Part shown: positions 8,471-16,249 of the stretch, in pieces | How the letters are laid out: each line of letters begins with the position of its first letter | Numbering within the stretch: the first letter of the stretch is position 1 | Origin: Anaerolineae bacterium | GTDB lineage: Bacteria; Chloroflexota; Anaerolineae; B4-G1; SLSP01 | Length of the DNA: 46,844 bases | Reading direction: 5' to 3' | Assembly: GCA_026645815.1 (NCBI GenBank) | Contig: JAPKMR010000028.1 | Span: 1 to 46,844, forward strand | The notes under the pieces: model-generated | Told to the model about the DNA's origin: nothing | What the model saw: only the letters and a program-made list of their open reading frames with translations | The model's database searches: none | Made by a program: the position numbers and the translations under genes

Positions 8471-8824
8471 CTACTGGATTTTGGCTACAATTCGTCCGGC
8501 TCCCCAGAGTTCTTCCAACCGATAATACGCGCGCGTCTCAGCTTCAAAGAGATGCACGATGACGTCGGCATAATCCATCAACAACCACCCGGATTCGGGA
8601 GTCCCCTCAACACCAACGGCTTTCAAGTGGGCCTCGCTCTTTTTCAAACCTTCGAGAATGGCTTGTTGGAGTGCACGTAATTGCCGCTGACTGGTCCCCG
8701 TACAGATCACAAAGTAATCGGCAATAGGGGTCAGTGCTTGTAAATCCAAAATAAGAATGTCCTCGGCCTGTTTCTCAACGAGAATATCCACAATCTGACG
8801 AGCAAGTTCTAGGCTATCCAACAT
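8471..8824 (-). CDS. rsfS: Ribosome silencing factor RsfS (Iojap family)
   Basis: RsfS binds ribosomal protein uL14 and blocks subunit joining when nutrients are scarce. The 117-residue protein matches the family over its whole length: the helix ELARQIVDILVEKQAEDI, the strand ADYFVICTGTS, and the C-terminal GWLLMDYADVIVHLF followed by YYRLEELW. An AAGGAG lies very close to the ATG. No nadD or other usual neighbour is adjacent, so it appears to be transcribed alone. Confidence 0.95.
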   Translation of the reverse strand: MLDSLELARQIVDILVEKQAEDILILDLQALTPIADYFVICTGTSQRQLRALQQAILEGLKKSEAHLKAVGVEGTPESGWLLMDYADVIVHLFEAETRAYYRLEELWGAGRIVAKIQ

Positions 8825-8919
8825 CTCTCCTTCGACACTGATGGTCTATTCAACACATGCTAACTGCGTGTTGCTTTGCTACATCCATCATAACATAAAA
8901 CGCCAAAAACACTAAAAAA

Positions 8920-9099
8920 GCCCCTTATAGTAACTGTTCAGCGTTCCCCCGCTTGCCCCAACAAGAGCGGCTAAAGCCGCGATTTTAGAAAGTGTTTTTG
9001 GCTGCCGCGCGTAGCGCGGCAGCCAAAAACACCTTTTCTTGCGGGCTTCAGCCCGAAATTCACGCCCTACGATAGGAATCTGAACACTTGCCCCTTATA
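8920..9099. repeat. Candidate small non-autonomous mobile element (hairpin cluster)
   Basis: A 10-bp direct repeat GCCCCTTATA occurs at 8920-8929 and 9090-9099. Just inside are inverted ends, TGTTCAG-CG-TTCC (8935-8947) and GGAAT-CTGAACA (9075-9086). The interior holds three hairpins: GCGGCT/AGCCGC (8967-8980), a perfect 19-bp stem (8992-9010 and 9014-9032, loop GTA), and CGGGCT/AGCCCG (9042-9055). Inverted ends, a flanking direct repeat and no coding capacity fit a MITE-like element. The direct repeats are 3-5 bp away from the inverted ends, which weakens the target-duplication reading. It occupies most of the 332-bp gap between rsfS and the first M42 gene. Confidence 0.55.
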
Positions 9100-9103
9100 A
9101 CAT

Positions 9104-9132
9104 TTCGCGACGCGGCTCTACCGCGTCGCGAA
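9104..9132. repeat. 12-bp palindrome after the M42 operon
   Basis: TTCGCGACGCGG (9104-9115) pairs perfectly with CCGCGTCGCGAA (9121-9132) around CTCTA. It lies about 25 nt past the stop of the last M42 gene on the minus strand and may end that transcript, although no U-tract follows. Confidence 0.55.
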
Positions 9133-9156
9133 AAACCTCAAGCACAAAAATGCGCA

Positions 9157-10143
9157 CTACGCTGGATTAAACGCTGCCACCAGCAAACGTACCGTCTGCT
9201 CCAGGTCCTCGACATCAATCATCTCCGAGGGCGAATGGACATAACGACACGGGAGGCTTACACAGCCGCTTGGAACGCCGCCGCGCACCAATTGCATCGC
9301 CGCCGCATCGGTTGAGCCGCCCAGCAGAATCTCCCGCTGATACGGAATGCCCGCGCGTTCGGCTGCAGCGATCAACCACTCCCGCACAGCCGGGTGCGCG
9401 ATCATGCCGCTATCCTGCACCTTGATAGCCGGACCTTTACCCATCTCCACCGCCATGGGCAGCGCCTTCGGAGTGTCGCCTGTACTGGTCACGTCCACCG
9501 CAATCGCCATGTCGGGATCAATCTTGTAGGCGGATGTGCGCGCGCCGGACAGTGTCACTTCCTCTTGCACACTGAACACAAAGTAGATGTCATCGGGGGT
9601 GGGTTGTATCTGGCGCAGAACTTCGATGAGCACATAGCAGCCCACCCGGTCATCGAGGGTTTTGCTGATGATACGCCGCCCCTGCTGCACCAGCGGGCGC
9701 ATGAAGGCTGCCGGCGCCCCCACCTTGACGGGGGCATCCTCACGGCTCGTCGCCCCCACATCAATATATAACTGCTCCAGGGTCGGAACCTTCGAGAAAT
9801 CCTCCCGCCGCTCGACCGAGATCACACCTACCGTGCCATCTGCAAAGCGTACTCGCCCGCCCACATGCGTCAGCGGGTTGATGCCGCCCATGCGTGTAAA
9901 ACGCAGGTAGCCTTTTTCCTCAACGTAGGTGACCATCACGCCGATTTCATCCATGTGGGCGGCGAGGATAATCTTCTTGCCGCCGCCGGTCCCTTTCTTG
10001 AGCGCCACCAGGCTGCCGAGGGGATCAACCCACACCGAATCCGCGAGTGGGGTGACGATGTCCCGAATGACAGCTCGGATTTCTTCTTCGTGCCCCGGAG
10101 GGCCAAAAGCCTGAGTGAGTTGGGTTAGCAGTTCCAGATCCAC
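9157..10143 (-). CDS. M42 family metallo-aminopeptidase, copy 1
   Basis: This 328-residue cytoplasmic di-metal peptidase belongs to the M42 (TET/PepA-like, formerly cellulase M) group, whose members form large assemblies that degrade peptides. Ligands and catalytic residues are in place: H63 and D65 (AHMDEIG), D164 (TLDDR), E194-E195 (QEE), D217 (AVDVT) and H303 (RYVHSP). Residues about 70-165 form the usual inserted PDZ-like dimerisation domain. The start is GTG 10143 with AAGGAG upstream. It is the third of three consecutive paralogues on the minus strand, 88 nt after the second. Confidence 0.92.
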   Translation of the reverse strand: MDLELLTQLTQAFGPPGHEEEIRAVIRDIVTPLADSVWVDPLGSLVALKKGTGGGKKIILAAHMDEIGVMVTYVEEKGYLRFTRMGGINPLTHVGGRVRFADGTVGVISVERREDFSKVPTLEQLYIDVGATSREDAPVKVGAPAAFMRPLVQQGRRIISKTLDDRVGCYVLIEVLRQIQPTPDDIYFVFSVQEEVTLSGARTSAYKIDPDMAIAVDVTSTGDTPKALPMAVEMGKGPAIKVQDSGMIAHPAVREWLIAAAERAGIPYQREILLGGSTDAAAMQLVRGGVPSGCVSLPCRYVHSPSEMIDVEDLEQTVRLLVAAFNPA

Positions 10144-10231
10144 GATTTGCTCCTTATTATGGGTGATAGCTTAGCGGTGAGCCGGGCGCGGCTTGACGTG
10201 CTCCGCGCTCCCGTGTGATAGGTAGTGACCA

Positions 10232-11278
10232 TCAACTGCGACGGATGACCTCCGGCGTCAGTTGCTCCAGGGCGGCGCGCAGCAAGGCGATGGTGTGTTC
10301 CAGGTCTTGCGGATCGAGCAGCGAAATCGGGCCGTGAATGTACCGGCAGGGAATCGCCACAGTGATTGAGGGCACACCCTCGCGGGTCAGATGGATGGTA
10401 CCGGCATCCGTCCCGCCGATACCGGGCTGCTTGAACTGATAGGGAATACCCGCGGCTTCGGCGACTTGTACCAGGTAGCGCACCAGCCGTGGGTCCGCGA
10501 TATAAGAGCGATCCATGACGGTGATGACCGGTCCCTTGCCCACCTGTGAGGTGGGGCTGCCTTCCTCTTCCTTCGGCAAGTCATCGGCGATTGTGCCTTC
10601 GAGCACAAAGGCGACATCCGGTGCCACCGTATAGCCGGCAACCCGAGCGCCCCGCAGTCCTACTTCTTCCTGCACCGTGAAGACTCCGAACAGGTCGAAG
10701 GGCAGCGGCGCCTCCTGCAACAGCGCCACCAGGGCGGTGCATCCGGCGCGATCGTCGAAGGATTTGCCCGCGAACAGCTTGCCTAGCGGATGCGCTGTGG
10801 TGGCAAAGGTCATCCGCGTGCCGATGGGGGCTAAGCCCACTGCCTCGTCCCGGTCGCGTGCGCCGATATCTACGGTCAACTGCTCAATGGTGGTGACGCT
10901 CTCATCATCATCTATGCGATGAATGGCCTTCAGCCCCAGTATGCCGGGGAGCGCCTCTTTTCCCACGCGCACCTCCAGCCCTGGCAGAAGCCGCGCATCA
11001 ATGCTGCCGGAAGTCTCCACTTTGAGACCGCCATCGCCCGTGTGATCTACCACCATCATCCCTACTTCATCCGTATGGGCGGTGATCAGCACTCGCAACG
11101 CCTGGGTTCCCGTGCCCTTTTTGTGGGCTATCAGATTGCCCATCGCGTCCACGCGCAAGCTATCTACATGGCCTTCCAGGTAGGGCCGCAGAGCGCGCCG
11201 CACCTCAATCTCATCGCCGGAAGTGCCGTGGGTATTCGAAAGGGTTTGCAATAACTCCAGCAGGGTGTCGCGATTCAT
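10232..11278 (-). CDS. M42 family metallo-aminopeptidase, copy 2
   Basis: This is a 348-residue M42 peptidase. The metal site is recognisable: AHTDEVG, SFDDRAG, VQEEVGLRGA and the C-terminal RYIHGP. At the position of the metal-binding Asp in AxDVT the sequence reads FVLEGT, so Glu replaces Asp as in some M42 branches. After it is a short acidic insertion (DDLPKEEEGSP). The start ATG 11278 overlaps the previous gene's stop by 4 nt, so the two are co-translated. GGAGG lies 7 nt upstream. Confidence 0.92.
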   Translation of the reverse strand: MNRDTLLELLQTLSNTHGTSGDEIEVRRALRPYLEGHVDSLRVDAMGNLIAHKKGTGTQALRVLITAHTDEVGMMVVDHTGDGGLKVETSGSIDARLLPGLEVRVGKEALPGILGLKAIHRIDDDESVTTIEQLTVDIGARDRDEAVGLAPIGTRMTFATTAHPLGKLFAGKSFDDRAGCTALVALLQEAPLPFDLFGVFTVQEEVGLRGARVAGYTVAPDVAFVLEGTIADDLPKEEEGSPTSQVGKGPVITVMDRSYIADPRLVRYLVQVAEAAGIPYQFKQPGIGGTDAGTIHLTREGVPSITVAIPCRYIHGPISLLDPQDLEHTIALLRAALEQLTPEVIRRS

Positions 11279-12330
11279 AGCTCATCCTCCCAGCGCGGGC
11301 AATAGTCAGCCTCAAGCCCGGTAGTGAAGGCTGCCAATAATCGCGCGGTGCGTTCGATATCGCGCAGGGCGATAGTCTCTACCGGTTGGTGCATATAGCG
11401 TACAGGAATCGAAAGCAAGCCGCAAGGAATCCCCTCGCGCGCCACCTGGATTCCCCAGGCATCGGTGCCGCTGTGTCCTGGCATGGGTTCCAGATAGGTC
11501 GGGATTTCCTCACTCTTAGCGGTATCCCTCAACCTCTGGACGACTTGGGGGTGAAAGTTGGGTCCCAACCCCACCGTCGGTCCCCTGTCGAACGTAAACG
11601 CGCCGGAACCGCTGTCATCTGCCTGCTTGGCGAAGGTAACGTCCAGTGCCACGGCGAGCGCCGGCGCCAGGCCAAAGGCGCTGGTGAGTGCCCCTTTGGC
11701 GCCCACCTCTTCTTGCACCGTCGCGACGGCGTAGAAATCCCAGGCATGCTCACGCCGGCGCAACATCTCCAGCACCAGGGTGAGCACGGCTACCGACGCT
11801 CGATTGTCCATGGCTTTGCCTGCAACCAGACCGTTCTTCAGGCTGATCAACGGGCGGCGAATCGAAATCGGTGAACCGATGGGTACGCGGGCGACCACCT
11901 CTTCGTGTGGCAGGCCCACATCTACAAAGAGCCGTTCCCAGGGAACCACGCGCCTGCGTTCATCGGAGCTGAGCACATGGGGCGGGCGCGTGCCGATGAT
12001 GCCGGGCAGGTCTTCCTTGCCGTGTACCATCACTTCCAGCCCCAGGAGCACGCGACGGTCAGAGCCACCGATGCGGTGGATGTGCAGGAAACCTTTCTCA
12101 ATGCTGGTGACGATGAGAGCGATTTCGTCCATGTGTGCTGCACCCATCAATGCGGGGCGCGGCTCCGCTCCGCTGCCACGCTGCAACGCAATGAGATTGC
12201 CCATGGCGTCGCTGCGTAGCTCGTCACTCAGAGGCTCCCAAAGCCCGCGGATGACATCGCTGACGGGCGTCTCGCGTCCTGAAGGTCCTGTAGCTTCGCT
12301 TAGTTGTTGTATCAGTTCGAGGGTATTCAA
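11275..12330 (-). CDS. M42 family metallo-aminopeptidase, copy 3
   Basis: This 351-residue M42 peptidase is the first of the trio. It shows AHMDEIALI, AMDNRASV (DN in place of DD after the metal Asp), VQEEVGAKGA, ALDVTFA and RYMHQPVE. The start is TTG 12330, chosen because GGAG lies 4 nt upstream and the family N-terminus (LELIQQLSEATGPSGRE) begins there. The three copies differ substantially in sequence, so they are old paralogues rather than a recent duplication and may divide substrate preference or build mixed assemblies. Confidence 0.92.
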   Translation of the reverse strand: MNTLELIQQLSEATGPSGRETPVSDVIRGLWEPLSDELRSDAMGNLIALQRGSGAEPRPALMGAAHMDEIALIVTSIEKGFLHIHRIGGSDRRVLLGLEVMVHGKEDLPGIIGTRPPHVLSSDERRRVVPWERLFVDVGLPHEEVVARVPIGSPISIRRPLISLKNGLVAGKAMDNRASVAVLTLVLEMLRRREHAWDFYAVATVQEEVGAKGALTSAFGLAPALAVALDVTFAKQADDSGSGAFTFDRGPTVGLGPNFHPQVVQRLRDTAKSEEIPTYLEPMPGHSGTDAWGIQVAREGIPCGLLSIPVRYMHQPVETIALRDIERTARLLAAFTTGLEADYCPRWEDEL

Positions 12331-12489
12331 GAGGCTCCTTTCACGCCTGTGATAATGAAAATTCCGACCCGAAGTGCGGAATAGTAGAGCGCAAGGGTTA
12401 CTGGAATTGAGAAGTAGTCAAGGGAGTACTATGACTCCGTGCCAAGGGTATTTTGGTAGCGGATAGCCAGGTTTTGAGCGTAGCATCTT

Positions 12490-12996
12490 TCATGGCGCGG
12501 GTGGGGTGATCACCTCGGTAGCGGTGATAGTGGGTGTGGCTGTCAGCGTCGGCGTCGCTGTTTCCGTTACTGTAATGGTTGGTGAAACCGTAATTGTGGG
12601 TGTCGGCGTGGCAGTTGGCGTCGTGGTAGGTGTGGGTGTGGCAGTGTCCGTGGGTGTAGGGCTGGGGGTCGCCGTCTCCGTCGCTGTCGCCGTTGGGGTC
12701 GGCGTCATGGTCGGGGTCGGCGTCTGCGTAGCTGTGGCGGTCGCCGTGAACGTCGGCGGAAACCACTGGGTAGGCGTGGCGGGCAGTGGGCGCGGTGTCG
12801 TTGTGCCCGGACCCACCACAAACGGCGTTTCGGTGGGCAAGGGCGCGGTGGTGGCGGTGGCGGGGGGTGTGATTTCCGGGCGTCCGTTGGGGCGCAAACT
12901 CAAGGCGATAAATCCCAGGCAATAGCAGGGAAGGGTCGCCAGAATGATGGTGATCAGGACCGTATAAATGGGTTTCTGTGTGCGCAAGCTATCCAT
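12490..12996 (-). CDS. Membrane-anchored Thr/Pro-rich protein of unknown function
   Basis: This 168-residue protein has a short cytoplasmic head, one hydrophobic segment (about 10-33) and then some 130 residues almost entirely of Thr, Pro, Ala and Ser in PTPT-like patterns. It is likely exported and membrane-anchored with an extended wall-spanning tail. Such tails are also seen here on the solute-binding lipoprotein and the glycoside hydrolase, but this one carries no folded domain. A strong promoter lies just upstream. Open frames on both strands across this low-complexity DNA are shadows. The minus-strand frame starting at 12996 is preferred because of the promoter and the signal anchor. 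Confidence 0.65.
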   Translation of the reverse strand: MDSLRTQKPIYTVLITIILATLPCYCLGFIALSLRPNGRPEITPPATATTAPLPTETPFVVGPGTTTPRPLPATPTQWFPPTFTATATATQTPTPTMTPTPTATATETATPSPTPTDTATPTPTTTPTATPTPTITVSPTITVTETATPTLTATPTITATEVITPPAP

Positions 12997-13025
12997 ACTT
13001 TTGCCCCAACTCTTTGAGCAAAATC

Positions 13026-13053
13026 ATCATAGCATCTTTCATAGTGCTGTCAA
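13026..13053 (-). promoter_or_regulatory. Promoter of the Thr/Pro-rich protein gene
   Basis: On the minus strand a perfect TTGACA (13053-13048) and a TATGAT (13031-13026) are separated by 16 bp. The start would lie near 13019, giving a leader of about 23 nt. Confidence 0.75.
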
Positions 13054-13072
13054 TGCTCATTTCCTGGGGAAA

Positions 13073-13117
13073 ATTGATTTTTGGCGGCGGGGCAAAGCCC
13101 CGCCGCCAAAAATCAAT
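13073..13117. repeat. Family B palindrome, stem only
   Basis: Perfect 21-bp arms at 13073-13093 and 13097-13117 surround loop AAA. The core is GGCGGCGGGGC/GCCCCGCCGCC with AT-rich outer stem ATTGATTTTT. The same palindrome occurs at 24681-24725, 28893-28937 and 40332-40376. This copy lacks the conserved left and right flanks. Confidence 0.85.
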
Positions 13118-13120
13118 CAA

Positions 13121-13169
13121 TGGCCTCACCAATCCGACCTCTGAACTGCCCAATAAACTGCCCTATACC
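13121..13169. repeat. 48-bp intergenic repeat, copy 1
   Basis: The segment beginning TGGCCTCACCAATC and ending CCTATACC recurs at 15450-15497 with about 85% identity by eye. In both places it follows a long palindrome, but the palindromes differ (family B here, family C there). A partial match starts at 43835. Confidence 0.7.
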
Positions 13170-14474
13170 TCATTTCCTGGTTGCGGCGATGCAAGCTTCC
13201 AGGCTTGCCTGAGCCTGTTCCAACGCTAGCGCTGGGTTGAGAACGCCGTTCCAGACCTGGGTCACGGCCTCGCCCACGGGTCCCCATGGGCAATCGGCGT
13301 AGGGGTGATTGGGCATAGGGGTACCCAGGTGCAAAGCCGCGCCAAATCCGGCAACGCTTCTGAGCGCGCGCACCTCAGGTGAGGCAAGCGCCTCACTGTT
13401 GGCGGGGATAGTGCCATTGCGCAGCGTGAGCTCTTTCTGCACCTCGGCGCTCCCGAGATGCTGCATCACTGCAAAAGCCGCCGCTGCGTTGCCCCGCTCT
13501 GCGGCGGTTTTGGTCAACATGAACAGGCGCACGTCCACCAATGGACTGCCCATGGGCGCAATGCCGTAATCTATCCCTGCCTCTTGCAAGGAGCGCATCG
13601 CGCGTGGACCGGTCCACCAGATGGGCGTCTGCCCTTCGATGAACATTGCCTGGCAAATGCCCGGTCCGGTGGTGGCAGGCTCAACCAGACTGAAGGCTGT
13701 AAGCCATTCCGCAGCGGCATAAGCTGCCGGCAGATTCAGATTGGCTACACCCTGCTCATCAATGAAGCCCCCGTACTCCTGCAAACCAAAACCCAGGAAA
13801 ATGGGGGCGATGTGAATGGCATCGGCGCGTCCCAGGCCCTGATTACAGAGATAGTATTTATCAGGATGCGCCTGGCGGAATTCAACAGCCTTCGCCAACA
13901 AGCCCTCGAAATCATCGGGTGCGGGCAGCTCTTCCAGACTTAACATACTCCGGTTGTAGATGAGGGCAATGCCATCCTGCATTTCCGGGATACCCCAGAT
14001 TTGGTCCTGCCACAGCATTGCCTGCGCCGCAGCTGGTTCAAAGGTCTGCTCCAGGGTTTCACGGGTGATAAAGGCATCCAGTGGAATGATGAGGCCCCTC
14101 AGCGCCGCCGTCGCTATCTCATTTTGCTGCCACCGCACAATATCTGGACCTTCACCCGGCGGTAGTTCTGTGCTAAGGGCGGTGCTCAGTTTCTCTGTTT
14201 TGACTAACTCGATGTGAATCTCGGGGTGTGCGGCATGGTATTCCTCTGCCACAATCTTGTAGGCTTCCTCGTAATCGCCGGGCCAATCATGCCAGATGGT
14301 GATAACGTGTTTGACGGTAGGTGTCGCTGTAGGTGTTGGCGTCGCGGTGCTCCCGAAGACCTCGGGCGGAAGCGGGGGCGCCGTGCTATTACAGGCAGTC
14401 AAGCTGATAGCGCTCATTGCGATGATGAGCACTAATTGGCTCAACCTGAACCAGGGCGAAAGCTGGCGCTTCAT
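13170..14474 (-). CDS. Extracellular solute-binding lipoprotein, ABC sugar type
   Basis: This 434-residue family 1 solute-binding protein has a lipoprotein signal peptide (cleavage before C28 in SLTAC) and a short Thr/Pro linker. The binding fold begins at about 55 (VITIWHDWPGDYEEAY). Typical features are GPDIVRWQQNEIATAA, YNRSML and the aromatic-rich FIEGQTPIWWTGP. It would capture a carbohydrate or similar solute outside the membrane. No permease or ATPase genes adjoin it, so it is an orphan binding protein here. Its ATG overlaps the trmI stop by 4 nt. Confidence 0.88.
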   Translation of the reverse strand: MKRQLSPWFRLSQLVLIIAMSAISLTACNSTAPPLPPEVFGSTATPTPTATPTVKHVITIWHDWPGDYEEAYKIVAEEYHAAHPEIHIELVKTEKLSTALSTELPPGEGPDIVRWQQNEIATAALRGLIIPLDAFITRETLEQTFEPAAAQAMLWQDQIWGIPEMQDGIALIYNRSMLSLEELPAPDDFEGLLAKAVEFRQAHPDKYYLCNQGLGRADAIHIAPIFLGFGLQEYGGFIDEQGVANLNLPAAYAAAEWLTAFSLVEPATTGPGICQAMFIEGQTPIWWTGPRAMRSLQEAGIDYGIAPMGSPLVDVRLFMLTKTAAERGNAAAAFAVMQHLGSAEVQKELTLRNGTIPANSEALASPEVRALRSVAGFGAALHLGTPMPNHPYADCPWGPVGEAVTQVWNGVLNPALALEQAQASLEACIAATRK

Positions 14475-15280
14475 GGGTCGTTGCTCTCCTCAGCCAGCAA
14501 GGCGCGCCCAAAGATCAGGTAGCCGGTGTGCGCCACCATGCGATCCATGGGTCGCAGGCGCGCCGGCACCGGTTTGTAGGAGCGCAATAACAGCTCATCC
14601 ACCTGGATGAAGCCAAAGGGATGTTGCGCGAGCGCCGCGAGCAAGTCGGAAACCTGATTCGTGGTCGGTACCAGAGCGCCGAAAAAGCCTCCCCCCTTGA
14701 GTGCCGCGTGAACCTGCGTCAGATAATCGCAGGGCTCGCGTACATCCAGGAACACGGCGTCAGCATCGCGCTCATCAAAGCCTTCGGCAATGTCGCGTTG
14801 GGTGAAGGTGACGTAGGATTCTAAACCCAGACGCGCGAGATTCTTCTGCGCTGTTTCCAGCATCTCCGGGCGGCTCTCGTAAGTGTAGATGTGCCCATGA
14901 GGCATGACCATGCGCGCCAATGCCAGGGTCAAGCCACCGCTGCCCGTGCCCGCTTCAACGATACGGCTTCCGGGTCCGATGTTCATTTTCATGATAATGT
15001 AGCCGATATCTTTGGGATAGACAATCTGTGTGGTGCGTTTGACCCCACGGACGAGCTGTTCCAGCGAAGGCGGCAGCAACATATAGGCGTAATCCAGATG
15101 CGTCTTCACCACACTGCCCCAAAGGTTGCCGATCATATCGTCGTGGTTGATATAGCCACGGTGAGTTTGAAATTGCGCGCCGGTCTGCATAACCACCAGA
15201 AACTCGCGCCGGTCGTGTCCCGAGAGCAGCACCAAATCACCATGCTGAATGCGCGCCGGATTCCCTTTATCGTTGTTCAA
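14471..15280 (-). CDS. trmI: tRNA (adenine-58-N1)-methyltransferase TrmI
   Basis: This 269-residue SAM-dependent enzyme methylates N1 of A58 in the T loop, a modification that stabilises tRNA in thermophiles and many other bacteria. An N-terminal small domain (1-75) precedes the Rossmann fold. Motif I reads VEAGTGSGGLT (about 109-119), and TYESRPEM and FLDVREP follow. The start is TTG 15280 with GGAGG six nt upstream. It overlaps the solute-binding protein gene by 4 nt, an odd pairing that suggests co-transcription without an obvious functional link. Confidence 0.92.
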   Translation of the reverse strand: MNNDKGNPARIQHGDLVLLSGHDRREFLVVMQTGAQFQTHRGYINHDDMIGNLWGSVVKTHLDYAYMLLPPSLEQLVRGVKRTTQIVYPKDIGYIIMKMNIGPGSRIVEAGTGSGGLTLALARMVMPHGHIYTYESRPEMLETAQKNLARLGLESYVTFTQRDIAEGFDERDADAVFLDVREPCDYLTQVHAALKGGGFFGALVPTTNQVSDLLAALAQHPFGFIQVDELLLRSYKPVPARLRPMDRMVAHTGYLIFGRALLAEESNDP

Positions 15281-15303
15281 TGCGAGCCTCCTCAGCGATC
15301 AAC

Positions 15304-15400
15304 TCTCTGCGCCGCCGTAGGGGTGCTCAGCACACCCTTCGGCGCCTCTTTCTGCAAGCGTGATTTTCGTGGACGGGCGAAGCCCGTCCACGAAAATCAC
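15304..15400. repeat. Family C palindromic repeat, copy 1
   Basis: A 51-nt flank (15304-15354) that itself folds (GCGCCG...CGGCGC, with GGGTG/CACCC inside) precedes a perfect 19-bp palindrome at 15360-15378 and 15382-15400 (loop GAA). The flank recurs at 40210-40260 with three differences in 51 nt by eye. It lies between the divergent trmI and darA genes. Confidence 0.8.
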
Positions 15401-15449
15401 AAAAAACTACCCTCTGCGTCGCTTGGGCGCGTCAAAGTGTCTAAACGCA

Positions 15450-15497
15450 TGGCCTCACCAATCTGGCCTCTGAATTTCCCAATAATTAGCCTATACC
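15450..15497. repeat. 48-bp intergenic repeat, copy 2
   Basis: This is the second copy of the TGGCCTCACCAAT... segment seen at 13121-13169. It lies after the family C palindrome and just before the darA promoter. Confidence 0.7.
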
Positions 15498-15511
15498 CCG
15501 CGCTTTGTACT

Positions 15512-15538
15512 TTGCCATTCTCCCAAACTGATTATAAT
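15512..15538 (+). promoter_or_regulatory. Promoter of the darA operon
   Basis: TTGCCA (15512-15517) and a perfect TATAAT (15533-15538) are separated by 15 bp. Reading the -35 as TTTGCC gives the 16-bp spacer seen at other local promoters. The start near 15545 leaves a leader of about 85 nt. Confidence 0.6.
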
Positions 15539-15631
15539 CAAGGTAGGGTATCTGCGCAACCGTGATTCGTGGGTACTTGATGGTGTGAGCATAGCCTTAA
15601 GCAGATCATACCTACAATAAGGGAGGCACGA

Positions 15632-15973
15632 ATGGGCGAAGCAGCGGTAAATCGTCTGGCGATTACGATTGTGGATGGTAGCCAGTCGCGTAGGCTGATT
15701 CAGGCGCTCGGGGCAAAAGGCTTTTACACGACAACGCTGGATGCCGTAGGTGGTTTCTTGCACGATTCGCTGGTGACCTTGCTGGTGGGGACGGCTGATG
15801 GGCGTTTGCAGGAGTTCTTTGCTCTAGTGCGTAAGTATTGCCCCCGGCGTACGCGCTTCATGCCGATGGGTGTGGAGATGGGCATGGCGCCGGGTTACCC
15901 AATGATGATTGAGGCTCATGTCGGCGGCGCTTCTGTTTTTGTGGTTCCCGTCGAACACTTTGCGCAGCTGTGA
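15632..15973 (+). CDS. darA: Cyclic di-AMP receptor, DarA/PstA family, full length
   Basis: This 113-residue P-II-like protein belongs to the family that binds cyclic di-AMP as a trimer (Bacillus DarA, Staphylococcus/Listeria PstA). It contains NRLAITIVDGSQSRRLIQ, the GGFL segment (about 40-43) that contacts the nucleotide, the longer central loop (about 65-92) and the closing strand GGASVFVVPVEHF. The family senses the second messenger controlling osmolyte and cell-wall balance, but its downstream partner is unknown. GGAGG lies 5 nt before the ATG. It heads a run of plus-strand genes. Confidence 0.88.
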   Translation: MGEAAVNRLAITIVDGSQSRRLIQALGAKGFYTTTLDAVGGFLHDSLVTLLVGTADGRLQEFFALVRKYCPRRTRFMPMGVEMGMAPGYPMMIEAHVGGASVFVVPVEHFAQL

Positions 15974-15982
15974 GGTGTGAGT

Positions 15983-16249
15983 ATGAAATTAATAGTAGCG
16001 ATCATTAAGGACGCTGATTCACTGGCGGTTTCGGATGCACTGGTAGAACAGCAATTCCGTGTGACACGCATTGCCAGCACGGGCGGATTTCTGCGCCGGG
16101 GCAACGTTACTCTCTTGATCGGCGTGGATGCAGAACGCGTGCCTCAGGTATTCAACCTGATTACCCAATACACCCAGGAGCCTGAACCCGGACAGCATCG
16201 TGCCGTGGTCTTTGTCTTGCCGGCTGAGGACTTCGTGCAGCTCGGATGA
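15983..16249 (+). CDS. Second DarA-like cyclic di-AMP receptor, short loop
   Basis: This 88-residue paralogue sits 9 nt after darA. It starts KLIVAIIKDAD and has FRVTRIASTGGFLRRGNVTLLIGVD and the end AVVFVLPAEDF, so both ligand-site segments are kept. The long central loop is nearly absent: about 15 residues are missing relative to the first copy, and the segment matching GYPMMIEAHVGGAS is replaced by PGQHR. I chose ATG 15983 (GAGG 7 nt upstream) over an in-frame GTG at 15977. The stop overlaps the MFS start by 4 nt. The pair could make mixed trimers or respond to different ligands. Confidence 0.82.
   Translation: MKLIVAIIKDADSLAVSDALVEQQFRVTRIASTGGFLRRGNVTLLIGVDAERVPQVFNLITQYTQEPEPGQHRAVVFVLPAEDFVQLG

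Noticed and set aside
12398..12925. Alternative frames (minus 12398-12922 and plus 12506-12925) over the Thr/Pro-rich gene
   Set aside because: Low-complexity DNA leaves several frames open. Only the frame starting at 12996 has a promoter and a membrane anchor.
13073..13117. Simple rho-independent terminator for every long palindrome
   Set aside because: Most lack a following U-tract, share flanks far apart, and some lie upstream of promoters rather than at gene ends, so termination alone does not explain them.
15977..15982. GTG start for the second DarA paralogue
   Set aside because: It is too close to the GAGG site; ATG 15983 has correct spacing and matches the family N-terminus.
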